DNA of 64,000 bases from the NCBI GenBank assembly GCA_050248715.1, contig JBFWRV010000022.1, positions 19,532-83,531 of the forward strand, written 5' to 3'. Numbering within the stretch: the first letter of the stretch is position 1; every line of letters starts with the position of its first letter. Under the pieces are notes generated by a model. The model searched no databases. It was not told the origin of the DNA and saw only the letters and a list, made by a program, of their open reading frames with translations. A program made the position numbers and the translations under genes. Below, in pieces: positions 8,518 through 17,462 of this stretch. Origin of the DNA: AWTP1-13 sp050248715 (GTDB lineage: Bacteria; Pseudomonadota; Alphaproteobacteria; Rhizobiales; Hyphomicrobiaceae).

Positions 8518-9549
8518 CTACAGCACCGCCACGCCCATCTTTGCCATCAACGGGACTCGCTCGCCAGATTTCAGGGCTTTTTCCGGATTGGAGGCGGTGC
8601 CGTCGAGGCCGCGCTTCTTCACGCCCTGCACGATCGCCGCGAGACGGAAGAACGAGAAGGCGAGGCAGTATTTCCACGACGGGATGCCGGGGATGCCCAT
8701 CCGTTCGCAGTATTTGGCGACGTACTGCTCCTCCGTGGGGATGCCGAGCGCGTTGCGGTCGACATCGGCGAGGCCGCGCATGGTCTCGTGGTTGGGGAAG
8801 CGCCACTGCATGCATTGGTAGGCAAGGTCCGAGAAGGGATGGCCGATCGTGGAGAGCTCCCAGTCGATGACGGCCAGCAGTCGCGAGCCGTCAGGCTTGA
8901 AGATCATGTTGTCGATCCGATAGTCTCCGTGCACGAGCGAGGAACGGCCATCGTCGGGCGGCTCGTTCTCCTCCAGCCACTTGATCAGCGTCTCCATGTC
9001 CTCAAGATGCTCGGTCTCCGACGCACGGTATTGCTTGGTCCAGCGGTCGCGCTGGCGGGTGAAATAGCTTCCCGCTCGGCCGAAGTCTGCGAGGCCCACC
9101 TTGACCGGATCGACCAGATGCAGCGCCGCAAGCGCCCGGTTCTGCTCATCATAGAGCTTGGTGCGCTGTGCTTTCTCCAACTCCGGCAGGGACGGATCCC
9201 AGAAGACCGTTCCGTTGACAAACTCCATCAGGAAGAATGCCGTGCCGACGACGCTGTCGTCCTCGCACAGGATCAGCATGCGCGGCACCGGTACGTCCGT
9301 GTCCTGCAGCGCCTTCATGACGCGGTGTTCTCGGTCGACCTGATGCGCGCTCTTGAGCAGATTGCCGGGCGGTTTCTTGCGCAGCACATAGCGGCCACTC
9401 GGGCTCGCCAGCAGGAACGTCGGGTTGGACTGCCCGGTCGGCGTCTTCTCCGCGGTGATCGGCCCTTTGAAACCCGGCAGCTTCGACTCCAGATAGCGCG
9501 CCAGCGAGACGGTATCGAGCCGCGCAGCCTCATGTGCAAACGACGTCAT
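8518..9549 (-). CDS. Phosphotransferase family protein (APH/ACAD10-like)
   Basis: This 343-residue protein has the aminoglycoside phosphotransferase fold: an N-lobe with YVLRKKPPG, the catalytic loop VHGDYRIDNMIF and the metal-binding VIDWELSTIGHP. This subgroup is usually encoded beside acyl-CoA dehydrogenases, like the fused kinase domain of eukaryotic ACAD10/11, and probably phosphorylates a hydroxyacyl substrate. The ATG at 9549 has GGGAG upstream; the frame is open further but without homology. It follows the acyl-CoA dehydrogenase gene by 134 bases on the same strand, probably as an operon. Confidence 0.88.
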   Translation of the reverse strand: MTSFAHEAARLDTVSLARYLESKLPGFKGPITAEKTPTGQSNPTFLLASPSGRYVLRKKPPGNLLKSAHQVDREHRVMKALQDTDVPVPRMLILCEDDSVVGTAFFLMEFVNGTVFWDPSLPELEKAQRTKLYDEQNRALAALHLVDPVKVGLADFGRAGSYFTRQRDRWTKQYRASETEHLEDMETLIKWLEENEPPDDGRSSLVHGDYRIDNMIFKPDGSRLLAVIDWELSTIGHPFSDLAYQCMQWRFPNHETMRGLADVDRNALGIPTEEQYVAKYCERMGIPGIPSWKYCLAFSFFRLAAIVQGVKKRGLDGTASNPEKALKSGERVPLMAKMGVAVL

Positions 9550-9683
9550 TGGATACTCCCGCCGAGTGGGGTGTAGGGTACAAAAGCGAAGCGCATTGCA
9601 CCGATTTCGCGGCCGACGGGCGCAACACGGCTTCGCCTCTTGCGCCCTACCGGTGGCGCACCAACCTCCGGCATCCTCGGCAC

Positions 9684-10913
9684 CTAGATCTTCTGGTTCG
9701 TATAGCGCCTGAGCTCGGCGCGCGCCACCTGGCGGCGGTGCACCGCATCGGGGCCGTCCGCCAGCCGGAGCGTGCGCAGGTGCGTCCACATGTGCGCAAG
9801 CGGCGTGTCCTGGGTGATGCCCATGGCGCCATGCATCTGCACGGCCTCGTCGGTGATCTCGAGCGCAATTCGAGGCGCGATCACCTTGATCTGGGAAATC
9901 CAGGGTGAGGCCTCGCGATGGCCCACCGTATCCATCATGTAGGCGGCCTTCAGGCACAGCAGGCGCGCCATCTCGATCTTCATGCGGCACTCGGCGATGA
10001 TGTCGTAGTTGGCGCCGAGCTGGGCCAGCTGCTTACCAAAGGCCTCGCGCGACAGTGACCGCTTGCACAGCAGCTCGAGTGCCCGCTCCGACTGCCCGAT
10101 CGCCCGCATGCAGTGATGGATCCGGCCCGGCCCCAGCCGGCCCTGCGACACCTCGAAACCACGGCCGCGGCCCAGGATCAGGTTCTCCTTGGGCACGCGC
10201 ACATTCTCGAAGCGGATGTGCATGTGGCCGTGCGGGGCGTCGTCGTCACCGTAGACTTTCATGCCGCGAAGAATTTCCACACCTTTGGTGTCGGCGGGCA
10301 CGAAAATCTGCGAGTGGCGCTTGTGCTTACTCGGGTCCTGCGGATCGGTGCAGACCATGACGATGTAGATCTTGCAGCGCGGATCGCCGGCACCGGAGGC
10401 GAACCACTTCTCGCCGTTCAGCACCCATTCGTCACCTTCAAGCTTCGCGTCGAGCGCCAGGTTGGTCGCGTCCGAGGAGGCGACATTCGGCTCCGTCATG
10501 ATGTAGGCAGAGCGGATTTTGCCCTCGAGCAGAGGCTTCAGCCACTTCTCCTTGTGCTCGGCGGTGCCGTAGCGCTCGATCACCTCCATGTTGCCGGTGT
10601 CGGGGGCAGAGCAGTTGAAGGTCTCGGGCGCCAGCCGAGACCAGCCCATCTCCTCGGCCAGGTAGGCGTATTCCACAGTCGTGAGGCCGTAACCCTTGTC
10701 GGACTTGGTAAGCCAGAAGTTCCACAGGCCGCGCTCCTTGGCCTTGGCCTTCAGGCCCTCGCGAATCTCCTCCTGCCGCTTGGTGTAGGTCCAACGGTCG
10801 CCCTTGCCGACCTCCGCCTCGTACTCGTGCTCCAGCGGCATGATCTCCTCGCGCACCATCGCGCGGACCTTCTCCACCAGCGGCTTCACCTTGGGGGTCA
10901 TGCCGAGATCCAT
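9684..10913 (-). CDS. Acyl-CoA dehydrogenase (ACAD10/11-like)
   Basis: This 409-residue FAD enzyme introduces a double bond into an acyl-CoA. It has the flavin segment YIMTEPNVASSDATN, substrate-pocket residues around NGEKWFASGAGD, and the C-terminal helix with MHGAMGITQDTPLAHMW. The usual catalytic YEGT is replaced by ADGP, as in ACAD10/11-type enzymes, so an aspartate may be the base. The ATG at 10913 is preceded by GGAGG. With the downstream phosphotransferase it probably handles 4-hydroxyacyl chains, inferred from family pairing. Confidence 0.92.
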   Translation of the reverse strand: MDLGMTPKVKPLVEKVRAMVREEIMPLEHEYEAEVGKGDRWTYTKRQEEIREGLKAKAKERGLWNFWLTKSDKGYGLTTVEYAYLAEEMGWSRLAPETFNCSAPDTGNMEVIERYGTAEHKEKWLKPLLEGKIRSAYIMTEPNVASSDATNLALDAKLEGDEWVLNGEKWFASGAGDPRCKIYIVMVCTDPQDPSKHKRHSQIFVPADTKGVEILRGMKVYGDDDAPHGHMHIRFENVRVPKENLILGRGRGFEVSQGRLGPGRIHHCMRAIGQSERALELLCKRSLSREAFGKQLAQLGANYDIIAECRMKIEMARLLCLKAAYMMDTVGHREASPWISQIKVIAPRIALEITDEAVQMHGAMGITQDTPLAHMWTHLRTLRLADGPDAVHRRQVARAELRRYTNQKI

Positions 10914-11223
10914 AGGGTTCCTCCGTTTTGCGCCCGTCGCTCTCGCGCGATTGAAGCATGCCCACAGGCTGGAGAGAAGCCATTGGCGCAAGCCGGACCG
11001 TCACGCCTGGCAAAGCGATGCGCAGAGCCGGCATTCAGCCCCACTCACCGGCCCGCTTCCCGCGGCTGAACTCCTGCCGGCGCGCTGTGCGCCGGCAGGA
11101 CTGACGCCTGTCCGGATGGCGCACAAGTGCCGCAGGAATGGGCCCATGCAGAGCTTGATGCCCCATCGGGCATGCGTTACCAAGTCCGCGAAGCGAGCCA
11201 ACACTTGCAAGCGAGGGAGACCA
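10914..11223. other. Intergenic region upstream of coxIV-pnt cluster
   Basis: This 310-base divergent gap contains one strong hairpin at 11072-11100 (listed separately) and no credible gene. It should hold the promoters of the acyl-CoA dehydrogenase and of the coxIV-pnt transcripts. Confidence 0.5.
11072..11100. repeat. 12-bp perfect stem hairpin
   Basis: TCCTGCCGGCGC at 11072-11083 pairs completely with GCGCCGGCAGGA at 11089-11100 across a 5-base loop. It lies between divergently transcribed genes, so it is unlikely to be a terminator for either. It could be an operator, a leader structure or a repeat fragment. Confidence 0.5.
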
Positions 11224-11367
11224 ATGGCCATCGACCCTTCAGGCGGCCATCCCGCCATGGACTACCCGGAGCACCTGCGCACCTACTCCGGGTTCGTGAA
11301 AGGAACGGTCGTCATGGTCGTTCTCGTCGTCTTGACCCTGCTCTTCCTGCTGACATTGGTCCCATAG
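11224..11367 (+). CDS. aa3-type cytochrome c oxidase subunit IV
   Basis: This 47-residue protein is too short for many gene callers. It is a single-span membrane protein: polar HPAMDYPEHLRTYSGF, then a hydrophobic helix (VVMVVLVVLTLLFLLTLV). This is the alphaproteobacterial COX4_pro_2 family, an accessory subunit of the aa3 oxidase. GGGAGA precedes the ATG. It commonly sits ahead of the pnt genes in this class, as here, where pntAA begins 65 bases downstream. Confidence 0.88.
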   Translation: MAIDPSGGHPAMDYPEHLRTYSGFVKGTVVMVVLVVLTLLFLLTLVP

Positions 11368-11432
11368 GCTGCGGGGCGCTGGTATTTGCCGACGCGGCGT
11401 CTGTCGACCGCAACAAGCTCCGGGAACCACCC

Positions 11433-12572
11433 ATGGTGACAATTGCCGTTACGGCCGAGCGGGATGACGAGCCGCGCGTGGCCGTGTCGCCGGAGACCGT
11501 CAAGAAGCTCAAGGGGCTGGGCGTGTCGGTCAAGGTGCAGCAGGGGGCGGGCGCCAAGTCACGCTTTGCCGACGAGCTGCTGCGGGCGCAGGGCGCCGAG
11601 ATCGCGCCGTCCGCCGGCGAGACACTGGCCGGCGCGGATATTCTCCTCAAGGTGCGCAGGCCGACGCCCGAGGAGGTAAAAGCCCTGAAGCCTGGCGCCA
11701 TCGTCGCCGCCATGCTGGCGCCCTACGACGACCGCGCGGGCCTCGAATCGCTGGCGGGCACTGGCGCCGTCCTGATGGCGATGGAGTTCATGCCGCGCAT
11801 CAGCCGGGCGCAGTCCATGGACGTGCTGTCGAGCCAGGCAAATCTCGCCGGCTACAAGGCCGTGATCGATGCAGCCGCCATGTTCGGCCAGGCACTGCCG
11901 ATGATGATGACGGCGGCCGGCACGGTCCCCGCGGCCAAGACGTTCATCATGGGTGTCGGTGTCGCCGGGCTGCAGGCGATCGCCACCGCGCGACGGCTCG
12001 GAGCCATCGTCTCGGCAACGGACGTGCGCCCGGCGACCAAGGAGCAGGTGGCATCCCTCGGCGCCAAGTTCATCGCGGTGGAGGACGAGGAATTCAAGCA
12101 GGCCCAGACCGCTGCGGGTTACGCCAAGCCGATGTCGGCCGAATACCAGAAGAAGCAAGCCGAGCTGATTGCGAGTCACATCAAGGGGCAGGACATCGTC
12201 ATCACCACCGCGCTGATCCCCGGCCGCCCCGCACCGCGCCTCGTCACGGCTGCGATGGTTGAGAGCATGAAGCCGGGTTCCGTCATTGTCGATCTGGCCG
12301 CCGAGCGAGGCGGCAACTGCGAGGTGACGCAGCCTGGCAAGGTCGCGCAGCACAAGGGCGTGACGATTGCCGGCCCGCTCAACCTGGCGGGCGAGGTGCC
12401 GGTCAACGCTTCGAGCCTTTACGCCAAGAACCTCCTCGCCTTCCTTGAGACCATGCTCGACAAGAAGGACAAGTCGCTCAAGGTGAACTGGGACGACGAG
12501 CTCATAAAGGGCACGCTGGTGGCCAAGGACGGCCGCATCGTGCACCCGAGCCTGCAGCCGCAGGGAGCGTGA
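11433..12572 (+). CDS. pntAA: NAD(P) transhydrogenase subunit alpha 1 (domain I)
   Basis: This 379-residue cytoplasmic NAD(H)-binding subunit belongs to proton-translocating transhydrogenase, which uses the proton gradient to make NADPH from NADH. It shows MVTIAVTAERDDEPRVA, the loop with RISRAQSMDVLSSQAN, and the Rossmann motif GVGVAGLQAIATARRLGA. The split into alpha1, alpha2 and beta is the usual alphaproteobacterial form. The frame extends upstream of 11433, but conserved sequence begins at this ATG. pntAB starts one base after the stop. Confidence 0.95.
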   Translation: MVTIAVTAERDDEPRVAVSPETVKKLKGLGVSVKVQQGAGAKSRFADELLRAQGAEIAPSAGETLAGADILLKVRRPTPEEVKALKPGAIVAAMLAPYDDRAGLESLAGTGAVLMAMEFMPRISRAQSMDVLSSQANLAGYKAVIDAAAMFGQALPMMMTAAGTVPAAKTFIMGVGVAGLQAIATARRLGAIVSATDVRPATKEQVASLGAKFIAVEDEEFKQAQTAAGYAKPMSAEYQKKQAELIASHIKGQDIVITTALIPGRPAPRLVTAAMVESMKPGSVIVDLAAERGGNCEVTQPGKVAQHKGVTIAGPLNLAGEVPVNASSLYAKNLLAFLETMLDKKDKSLKVNWDDELIKGTLVAKDGRIVHPSLQPQGA

Positions 12573-12573
12573 G

Positions 12574-13080
12574 ATGATGGAAACGATCGCTACAAGCATC
12601 GCGCGGTTCCCCTCCCTCATGTGGGGAGGGGTTGGGGATGGGGGGTGGCGCCATCGCGCGCGGCCTCACCCTGCAAGAAGGGGGGAATCCGGTCGGCGTG
12701 CGTGGTCCGCGGCATCTGTCGCTGCTGTCGTCGGCTGGCTCATCCCGGGCACAGCTCTCGCGGCGGGCGGCGGAGACGTCAGCCCGTTCGTCCATCAGTT
12801 CACGACCTTCGTCATCGCCATCTTCGTCGGCTACTACGTGGTGTGGAGCGTCACGCCGGCCCTGCACACCCCGCTCATGTCGGTAACCAACGCCATCTCC
12901 TCTGTCATCGTGGTCGGAGCGCTGCTGGCGGTCGGCGTGACCCTGGTTGCGGCCGGCAGCGGGCTTGCCAAGTTCTTCGGCTTCCTCGCGCTGATCATGG
13001 CATCGGTCAACATCTTCGGCGGCTTCCTTGTCACCCAGCGCATGCTCGGCATGTACAAGAAACGGGAGCCGAAGAAGTGA
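12574..13080 (+). CDS. pntAB: NAD(P) transhydrogenase subunit alpha 2, with repeat-derived N-terminal insert
   Basis: This 168-residue membrane subunit of transhydrogenase contains the conserved helices from about residue 68 (VVWSVTPALHTPLMSVTNA, then AAGSGLAKFFGF). The N-terminus is abnormal: residues 12 to about 42 (PSLMWGGVGDGG then Arg/Pro-rich) are translated from a palindromic repeat at 12608-12690. They split a short leader MMETIATSIARF from a signal-like segment AASVAAVVGWLIPGTALAA. The frame stays open, so the protein is probably still made. GGGAG precedes the ATG. Confidence 0.9.
   Translation: MMETIATSIARFPSLMWGGVGDGGWRHRARPHPARRGESGRRAWSAASVAAVVGWLIPGTALAAGGGDVSPFVHQFTTFVIAIFVGYYVVWSVTPALHTPLMSVTNAISSVIVVGALLAVGVTLVAAGSGLAKFFGFLALIMASVNIFGGFLVTQRMLGMYKKREPKK
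12608..12690. repeat. Dispersed palindromic repeat inside pntAB
   Basis: This stretch has a CCCTCCCTCATGTGGGGAGG palindrome, then a G-rich arm, a spacer around GGCGCCATCGCGCG, and a partial inverted arm ending in AAGGGGGG. It matches the style of rhizobial intergenic repeats. A related copy on the other strand lies at 23441-23478. Here it is read through in frame as part of PntAB. Confidence 0.7.
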
Positions 13081-13087
13081 GATCTCG

Positions 13088-13157
13088 AAGGGGGCAGACC
13101 CCTGACGCGATCGGTCGATTTTCAACTCAAACGCCGAGGTCAGGGGTCTGACCCCTT
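13088..13157. repeat. Inverted-repeat element between pntAB and pntB
   Basis: A 19-base arm at 13088-13106 (ending GCAGACCCCTGAC) pairs with 13139-13157 (GTCAGGGGTCTGACCCCTT), with one mismatch and a 32-base loop. The GGGGTCAGACCCC motif recurs as a mobile palindrome in many bacteria. Its right arm ends only 7 bases before the pntB ATG, and no Shine-Dalgarno is visible there. Confidence 0.75.
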
Positions 13158-13164
13158 GTAGCCC

Positions 13165-14571
13165 ATGTCCCCAAACGTCGTAGCCCTGCTCTACCTCGCC
13201 GCAGGTGTGCTGTTCATTCTGGCGCTGCGCGGATTGTCGAGTCCGGAGACCTCTCGCCGCGGCAACTTGTTCGGAATGCTCGGCATGACGATCGCCGTGC
13301 TGACCACGCTCGGCCAGATCGGCGCACCTGACTCGGTGCTCACGTGGGTGCTGATCATCGCCGGCCTCGGCATCGGCGGCGGCATCGGCGCCTACATCGC
13401 CCGCAGCATTCCCATGACGTCGATGCCGGAACTCGTGGCCGCGTTCCACTCGCTGGTGGGCCTCGCTGCTGTTTTCGTCGCCGCGGGCGCGCTCTACGCT
13501 CCGGAAGCCTTCGGCATCGGCCACCCCGGAAGCATTGCCGGCGCCAGCTTGCTCGAGATGTCGCTCGGCGTCGCCATCGGCGCCGTCACCTTCACCGGCT
13601 CGGTGATCGCCTTCGCCAAGCTGTCCGGCCGCATGTCGGGCAAGCCGATCATCCTGCCGATGCGGCACGTGATCAACATCGCCCTGGCGGCGCTGCTGGT
13701 GCTGCTGGTCTATTGGTTCTGCCAGTCGGGCGGCTCCGCGCTGTTGTTCTGGGCCATCACGCTCGTGGCGCTCCTGTTCGGCATTCTTATCATCATTCCG
13801 ATCGGTGGCGCCGACATGCCGGTCGTCATCTCCATGCTCAACTCCTATTCGGGTTGGGCGGCGGCGGGCATCGGCTTCACGCTCGGCAACATCGCCCTGA
13901 TCGTGACGGGGGCCCTGGTCGGCTCCTCGGGTGCGATCCTGTCCTACATCATGTGCAAGGGCATGAACCGCTCGTTCGTCTCCGTCATCCTCGGCGGTTT
14001 CGGCGGCGAAACGGCGGGACCGGCCGGCGGCGCCGAACAGAAGCCTGTGAAGCTCGGCTCTGCCGAGGATGCGGCCTTCCTCATGAAGAACTCCGGCAAG
14101 GTCATCATCGTGCCGGGCTACGGGATGGCGGTCGCCCAGGCCCAGCATGCGTTGCGCGAGATGGCCGACAATCTCAAGAAGGCCGGCGTGGAGGTGAAAT
14201 ACGCCATCCATCCGGTCGCCGGCCGAATGCCGGGACACATGAACGTGCTGCTGGCAGAGGCGAACGTGCCCTACGACGAGGTGTTCGAGCTGGAGGACAT
14301 CAACAACGAGTTCTCCCAGGCCGACGTCGCCTATGTCATCGGCGCCAACGACGTGACCAACCCGGCGGCCGAGGAGGACAAGTCCTCGCCGATCTACGGC
14401 ATGCCGGTGCTGCAGGTGTGGAAGGCGGGCACGGTGATGTTCAACAAGCGCTCGCTCGCGTCGGGCTATGCCGGCATCGACAATCCGCTGTTCTACCGCG
14501 ACAACACCATGATGCTCCTAGGCGACGCCAAGAAGATGACCGAGGAGATCGGCAAGGCCATGGGGCACTGA
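13165..14571 (+). CDS. pntB: NAD(P) transhydrogenase subunit beta
   Basis: This 468-residue membrane protein has about nine helices (residues 1-260) followed by the cytoplasmic NADP(H)-binding domain III (about 290-468). Key motifs are VPGYGMAVAQAQHA, HPVAGRMPGHMNVLLAEA, VIGANDVTNPAA and the C-terminal FYRDNTMMLLGDAKK. It completes the PntAA-PntAB-PntB proton pump. The start agrees with family length, but the bases upstream are the arm of the repeat, with no clear ribosome site, so translation may be affected or coupled. Confidence 0.96.
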   Translation: MSPNVVALLYLAAGVLFILALRGLSSPETSRRGNLFGMLGMTIAVLTTLGQIGAPDSVLTWVLIIAGLGIGGGIGAYIARSIPMTSMPELVAAFHSLVGLAAVFVAAGALYAPEAFGIGHPGSIAGASLLEMSLGVAIGAVTFTGSVIAFAKLSGRMSGKPIILPMRHVINIALAALLVLLVYWFCQSGGSALLFWAITLVALLFGILIIIPIGGADMPVVISMLNSYSGWAAAGIGFTLGNIALIVTGALVGSSGAILSYIMCKGMNRSFVSVILGGFGGETAGPAGGAEQKPVKLGSAEDAAFLMKNSGKVIIVPGYGMAVAQAQHALREMADNLKKAGVEVKYAIHPVAGRMPGHMNVLLAEANVPYDEVFELEDINNEFSQADVAYVIGANDVTNPAAEEDKSSPIYGMPVLQVWKAGTVMFNKRSLASGYAGIDNPLFYRDNTMMLLGDAKKMTEEIGKAMGH

Positions 14572-14586
14572 GCCCCAGCGGTCGCA

Positions 14587-15276
14587 CTATAACCTGCCCA
14601 GTCGATTGATGGCCTCGCGCTCATCGGGCCAGAACACGTCGAAAGACAACCTTTGCTGCTCGGCAGCGCGTTGAAATGCAGCAAAGTCCGCCTTTGCTTT
14701 CGCGGTGTTGCCGGCGTCCATGTGGATCCATGCCCGCCTGAGCGGAACGGGAGAATAGCTGCTGCGCTGCAGGGCCTGCTCGCAGTATTCCAGCGCCTTC
14801 GCATAGTTGCCGCGTCGGCGCCAGAGGTCGGCCATGTGCTGCAGAGTCCAAGCCGGATACTCGCTCCAGGTCGCACGGTCGGCCAACTTGATCGCGGCGA
14901 GGTGGTTCTTCTCTGCCAGCTCGTATTGGCCGACTATACCTCGCAAATAGCCTCGCAAGCTCCAAGCATTCCCGAATTGCGAATTGAGCTCGATGCTACG
15001 GGAAAAATCTTCGATACCGAGGTTGCTGTCTCCAAGTGCGCCCCTTATGGCTCCACGGCGGTAGTAGGCGCTCGCAAGCTGAGCCGGAGCAAGGTTTCCC
15101 GATTCGATTGCTGACGAATAGAGCCTGAGCGCTTCGCGACTATTGCGCGCCGCTTCGGCTTCCTGCGCCTTCCTGAGGAACTCGACGCCCCCTTGCGCCC
15201 AGGCGGCATCGGTCAAGGTCACAGCGGAAATTGCGAGAGTGGCGACAACTGCACCGATCCAACTCAAACGAAGCAT
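14587..15276 (-). CDS. Secreted tetratricopeptide-repeat protein
   Basis: This 229-residue protein has an N-terminal signal peptide (cleavage near AWAQ-GG, about residue 28) followed by four or more TPR units, for example LASAYYRRGAIRGALGDSNL, then AWSLRGYLRGIVGQYELA and MADLWRRRGNYAKALEYC. TPR folds bind proteins or peptides. Its place between pntB and htpG, convergent to pntB with a 15-base gap, gives no functional hint. Confidence 0.82.
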   Translation of the reverse strand: MLRLSWIGAVVATLAISAVTLTDAAWAQGGVEFLRKAQEAEAARNSREALRLYSSAIESGNLAPAQLASAYYRRGAIRGALGDSNLGIEDFSRSIELNSQFGNAWSLRGYLRGIVGQYELAEKNHLAAIKLADRATWSEYPAWTLQHMADLWRRRGNYAKALEYCEQALQRSSYSPVPLRRAWIHMDAGNTAKAKADFAAFQRAAEQQRLSFDVFWPDEREAINRLGRL

Positions 15277-15434
15277 GTCGCCCCGTGCAATCTTCTTGCA
15301 GAGATCTGCAGACGGAAGAACCTACCCTGCACGAGGCACTGCTGCAATCCTCCCTTCGGACAACGTCAGAACGCGCACCCCAGGTCGTCTCAAGCGCGAG
15401 TTTCTGGAGGACTGCAGAGGACACGCTGCAAGGC

Positions 15435-17327
15435 CTACCCAACCGTCAGCCCGCGCGTGACGAGGCGGCTCATGCGCTTGGCGAATGCGGCCGGGTCGGT
15501 GGGTACCTCGCCTTCCAGAATCTGGGCGATATCGAACAGCAGCTCGGACAGGTCGGTCACGTCGCCGTCGCGGCCTCCGAGCTTGGCATCCGAGATTGCC
15601 TTGACCATGGCGTGGCGCGTGTTGATCTCCAGGATCGGCTTGGCGCCAACGCCGCGGCTCTGGCGCGACAGCAGCCGCTCGAGCTCCCGGTCCGGGCCTG
15701 AGCCGCCGGCCACCAGGCAGGCAGCACTGTCGGTGAGGCGCTGGGAGACGCGCACATCGGACACGCGCTCGCCGAGCGTGGACTTCACCACCGCCACAAT
15801 GACTGCGTCGTCGACCCCGGCTGGTTTCGTCTCGGGCTCGGAAGGCGGCGTTTCCAGCAGCGGCACGAGACCGAAGTCAACGTCACCCTGGCTCAGCGAC
15901 TTCAATGGCTTGCCGTCGAAGCCCGGAGACATCGAGGTCCAGAACGCGTCGACGGGGTCGGCCAACAGCAGCACCTCCACGCCGCGGGCGCGCGCGGCCT
16001 CCAGATAGGGACTCGACTTGAGCCGGTCGGTGCTTTCCCCGACGAGGTAGTAGATGGTCGTTTGATTGGGCCTGAGGTCGGCCACATACTCCTTGAGCGA
16101 ACGCAGCCCGCCCTCTTTCGTCGTGGTGAAACGGGCCAATGCTAGCAGCTGGTCGCGCCGCTCCGGGTCCTCGTAGATGCCCTCCTTGAGCACCGCCCCG
16201 AAGGCCTCCCACACCTTGGCGTAGACTGCAGGATCCTTGGTGGCCAATGCTTCCAGCTCGCTCAGAACGCGCCCCGTTACGGCCTTGCGAATCTGCGCCA
16301 CCTGCGGGTTGTTCTGCAGCATCTCGCGCGAGAGGTTAAGCGGCAAATCCTCGCTGTCGATCACGCCGCGCAGGAAGCGCAGGTAGGCCGGCAGCAGATC
16401 GGCATCGTCGCTGATGTAGACGCGGCGCACGTAGAGCTTGGTGCGCCCCTTGCGCTCCTGATCGAACAGGTCGAACGGCCGGCTGGAAGGAACGAACAGC
16501 AGCACCGCGTAGGACTGGCGGCCCTCGGCCTTGTAGTGCAGCGTCATGGCGGGCTCGTCGAACGCGACGGCTATGCTGCGATAGGCGTTGGTATAGTCCT
16601 CGGGCTTCAGCTCGGATTTCGAGCGCTGCCAGATGGCGCTGGCTGCGTTGATCTGGCGGGGCTCGCCCTTGCCCTCGACCAGCTCGATCGGGAATTGGAT
16701 ATGATCCGAGTAGGAGCGGACCACCCGCTCGATCTCGCGTGGCTCCAGGTAGCGCTTCGCGTCCGCCTTGAGATGGAGCACCACGGCTGTACCGCGCGGC
16801 AACCGCTCCGCCTCTTCCTGGCTCGCGGGCGCGACCTCGAACCCGGCGCCGCCCGTCGATCGCCACACCCATGCCTCACCCGCACCGGCCCGGCGGCTTG
16901 TGACCTCGATGCGGTCGGCGACCATGAAAGCAGAGTAGAAACCGACGCCGAACTGGCCGATCAGGCCATTGCCGTCCTTGGCCTCGGTCAATCGGGTCAT
17001 GAACGCGCGCGTGCCGGAACGGGCGATCGTGCCGAGGTTGTCGATCAGCTCCTGGCGATCCATGCCGATGCCCGTGTCAGCGATCGTGAGCGTGCCGGCG
17101 GTAGCATCGGGAGTAACGCGAATTCTGAGCGGGGCGTCGCCGGTCATCAATTCCGGCTTGGCAATCGCCTCGTAGCGCAGCTTGTCGCAGGCATCCGAGC
17201 CGTTCGATATCAGCTCGCGCAGGAAGATATCGCTCTCGGAATAGACCGAGTGCACCATGAGGTGCAGCAACTGGGCCACCTCGGCTTGGAAGGAATGCGT
17301 CTCGGCCGACTTTTCGGTCTTGTCCAT
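15435..17327 (-). CDS. htpG: Molecular chaperone HtpG (Hsp90)
   Basis: This 630-residue Hsp90 chaperone has normal length for the family. The N-terminal ATPase domain has LRELISNGSDACDKLRYEA, TIADTGIGM and QFGVGFYSAFMVAD. The middle domain has YISDDADLLPAYLRFLRG and DLPLNLSREMLQNN. The C-terminal dimerisation domain follows. It remodels client proteins in the cytoplasm, using ATP. AGGA is about seven bases before the ATG. Confidence 0.97.
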   Translation of the reverse strand: MDKTEKSAETHSFQAEVAQLLHLMVHSVYSESDIFLRELISNGSDACDKLRYEAIAKPELMTGDAPLRIRVTPDATAGTLTIADTGIGMDRQELIDNLGTIARSGTRAFMTRLTEAKDGNGLIGQFGVGFYSAFMVADRIEVTSRRAGAGEAWVWRSTGGAGFEVAPASQEEAERLPRGTAVVLHLKADAKRYLEPREIERVVRSYSDHIQFPIELVEGKGEPRQINAASAIWQRSKSELKPEDYTNAYRSIAVAFDEPAMTLHYKAEGRQSYAVLLFVPSSRPFDLFDQERKGRTKLYVRRVYISDDADLLPAYLRFLRGVIDSEDLPLNLSREMLQNNPQVAQIRKAVTGRVLSELEALATKDPAVYAKVWEAFGAVLKEGIYEDPERRDQLLALARFTTTKEGGLRSLKEYVADLRPNQTTIYYLVGESTDRLKSSPYLEAARARGVEVLLLADPVDAFWTSMSPGFDGKPLKSLSQGDVDFGLVPLLETPPSEPETKPAGVDDAVIVAVVKSTLGERVSDVRVSQRLTDSAACLVAGGSGPDRELERLLSRQSRGVGAKPILEINTRHAMVKAISDAKLGGRDGDVTDLSELLFDIAQILEGEVPTDPAAFAKRMSRLVTRGLTVG

Positions 17328-17462
17328 GGTCCTGGCTCGCGGAAAGCAGGGTGCTCGGTCGACGGGTTCCGCGTGCGATGTAGTGCGAAGCGCGGACGGA
17401 TCAATACTCTGGCCCTCAGATGCCCCGAGCCGCGAGCGAGATCAAGATGGCAGGCGACGCGT

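Noticed and set aside
12502..14238. 578-codon minus-strand open frame across pntAB-pntB
   Set aside because: The translation is dominated by His, Asp, Arg and Gln and lies opposite genuine transhydrogenase genes. It is a shadow frame.
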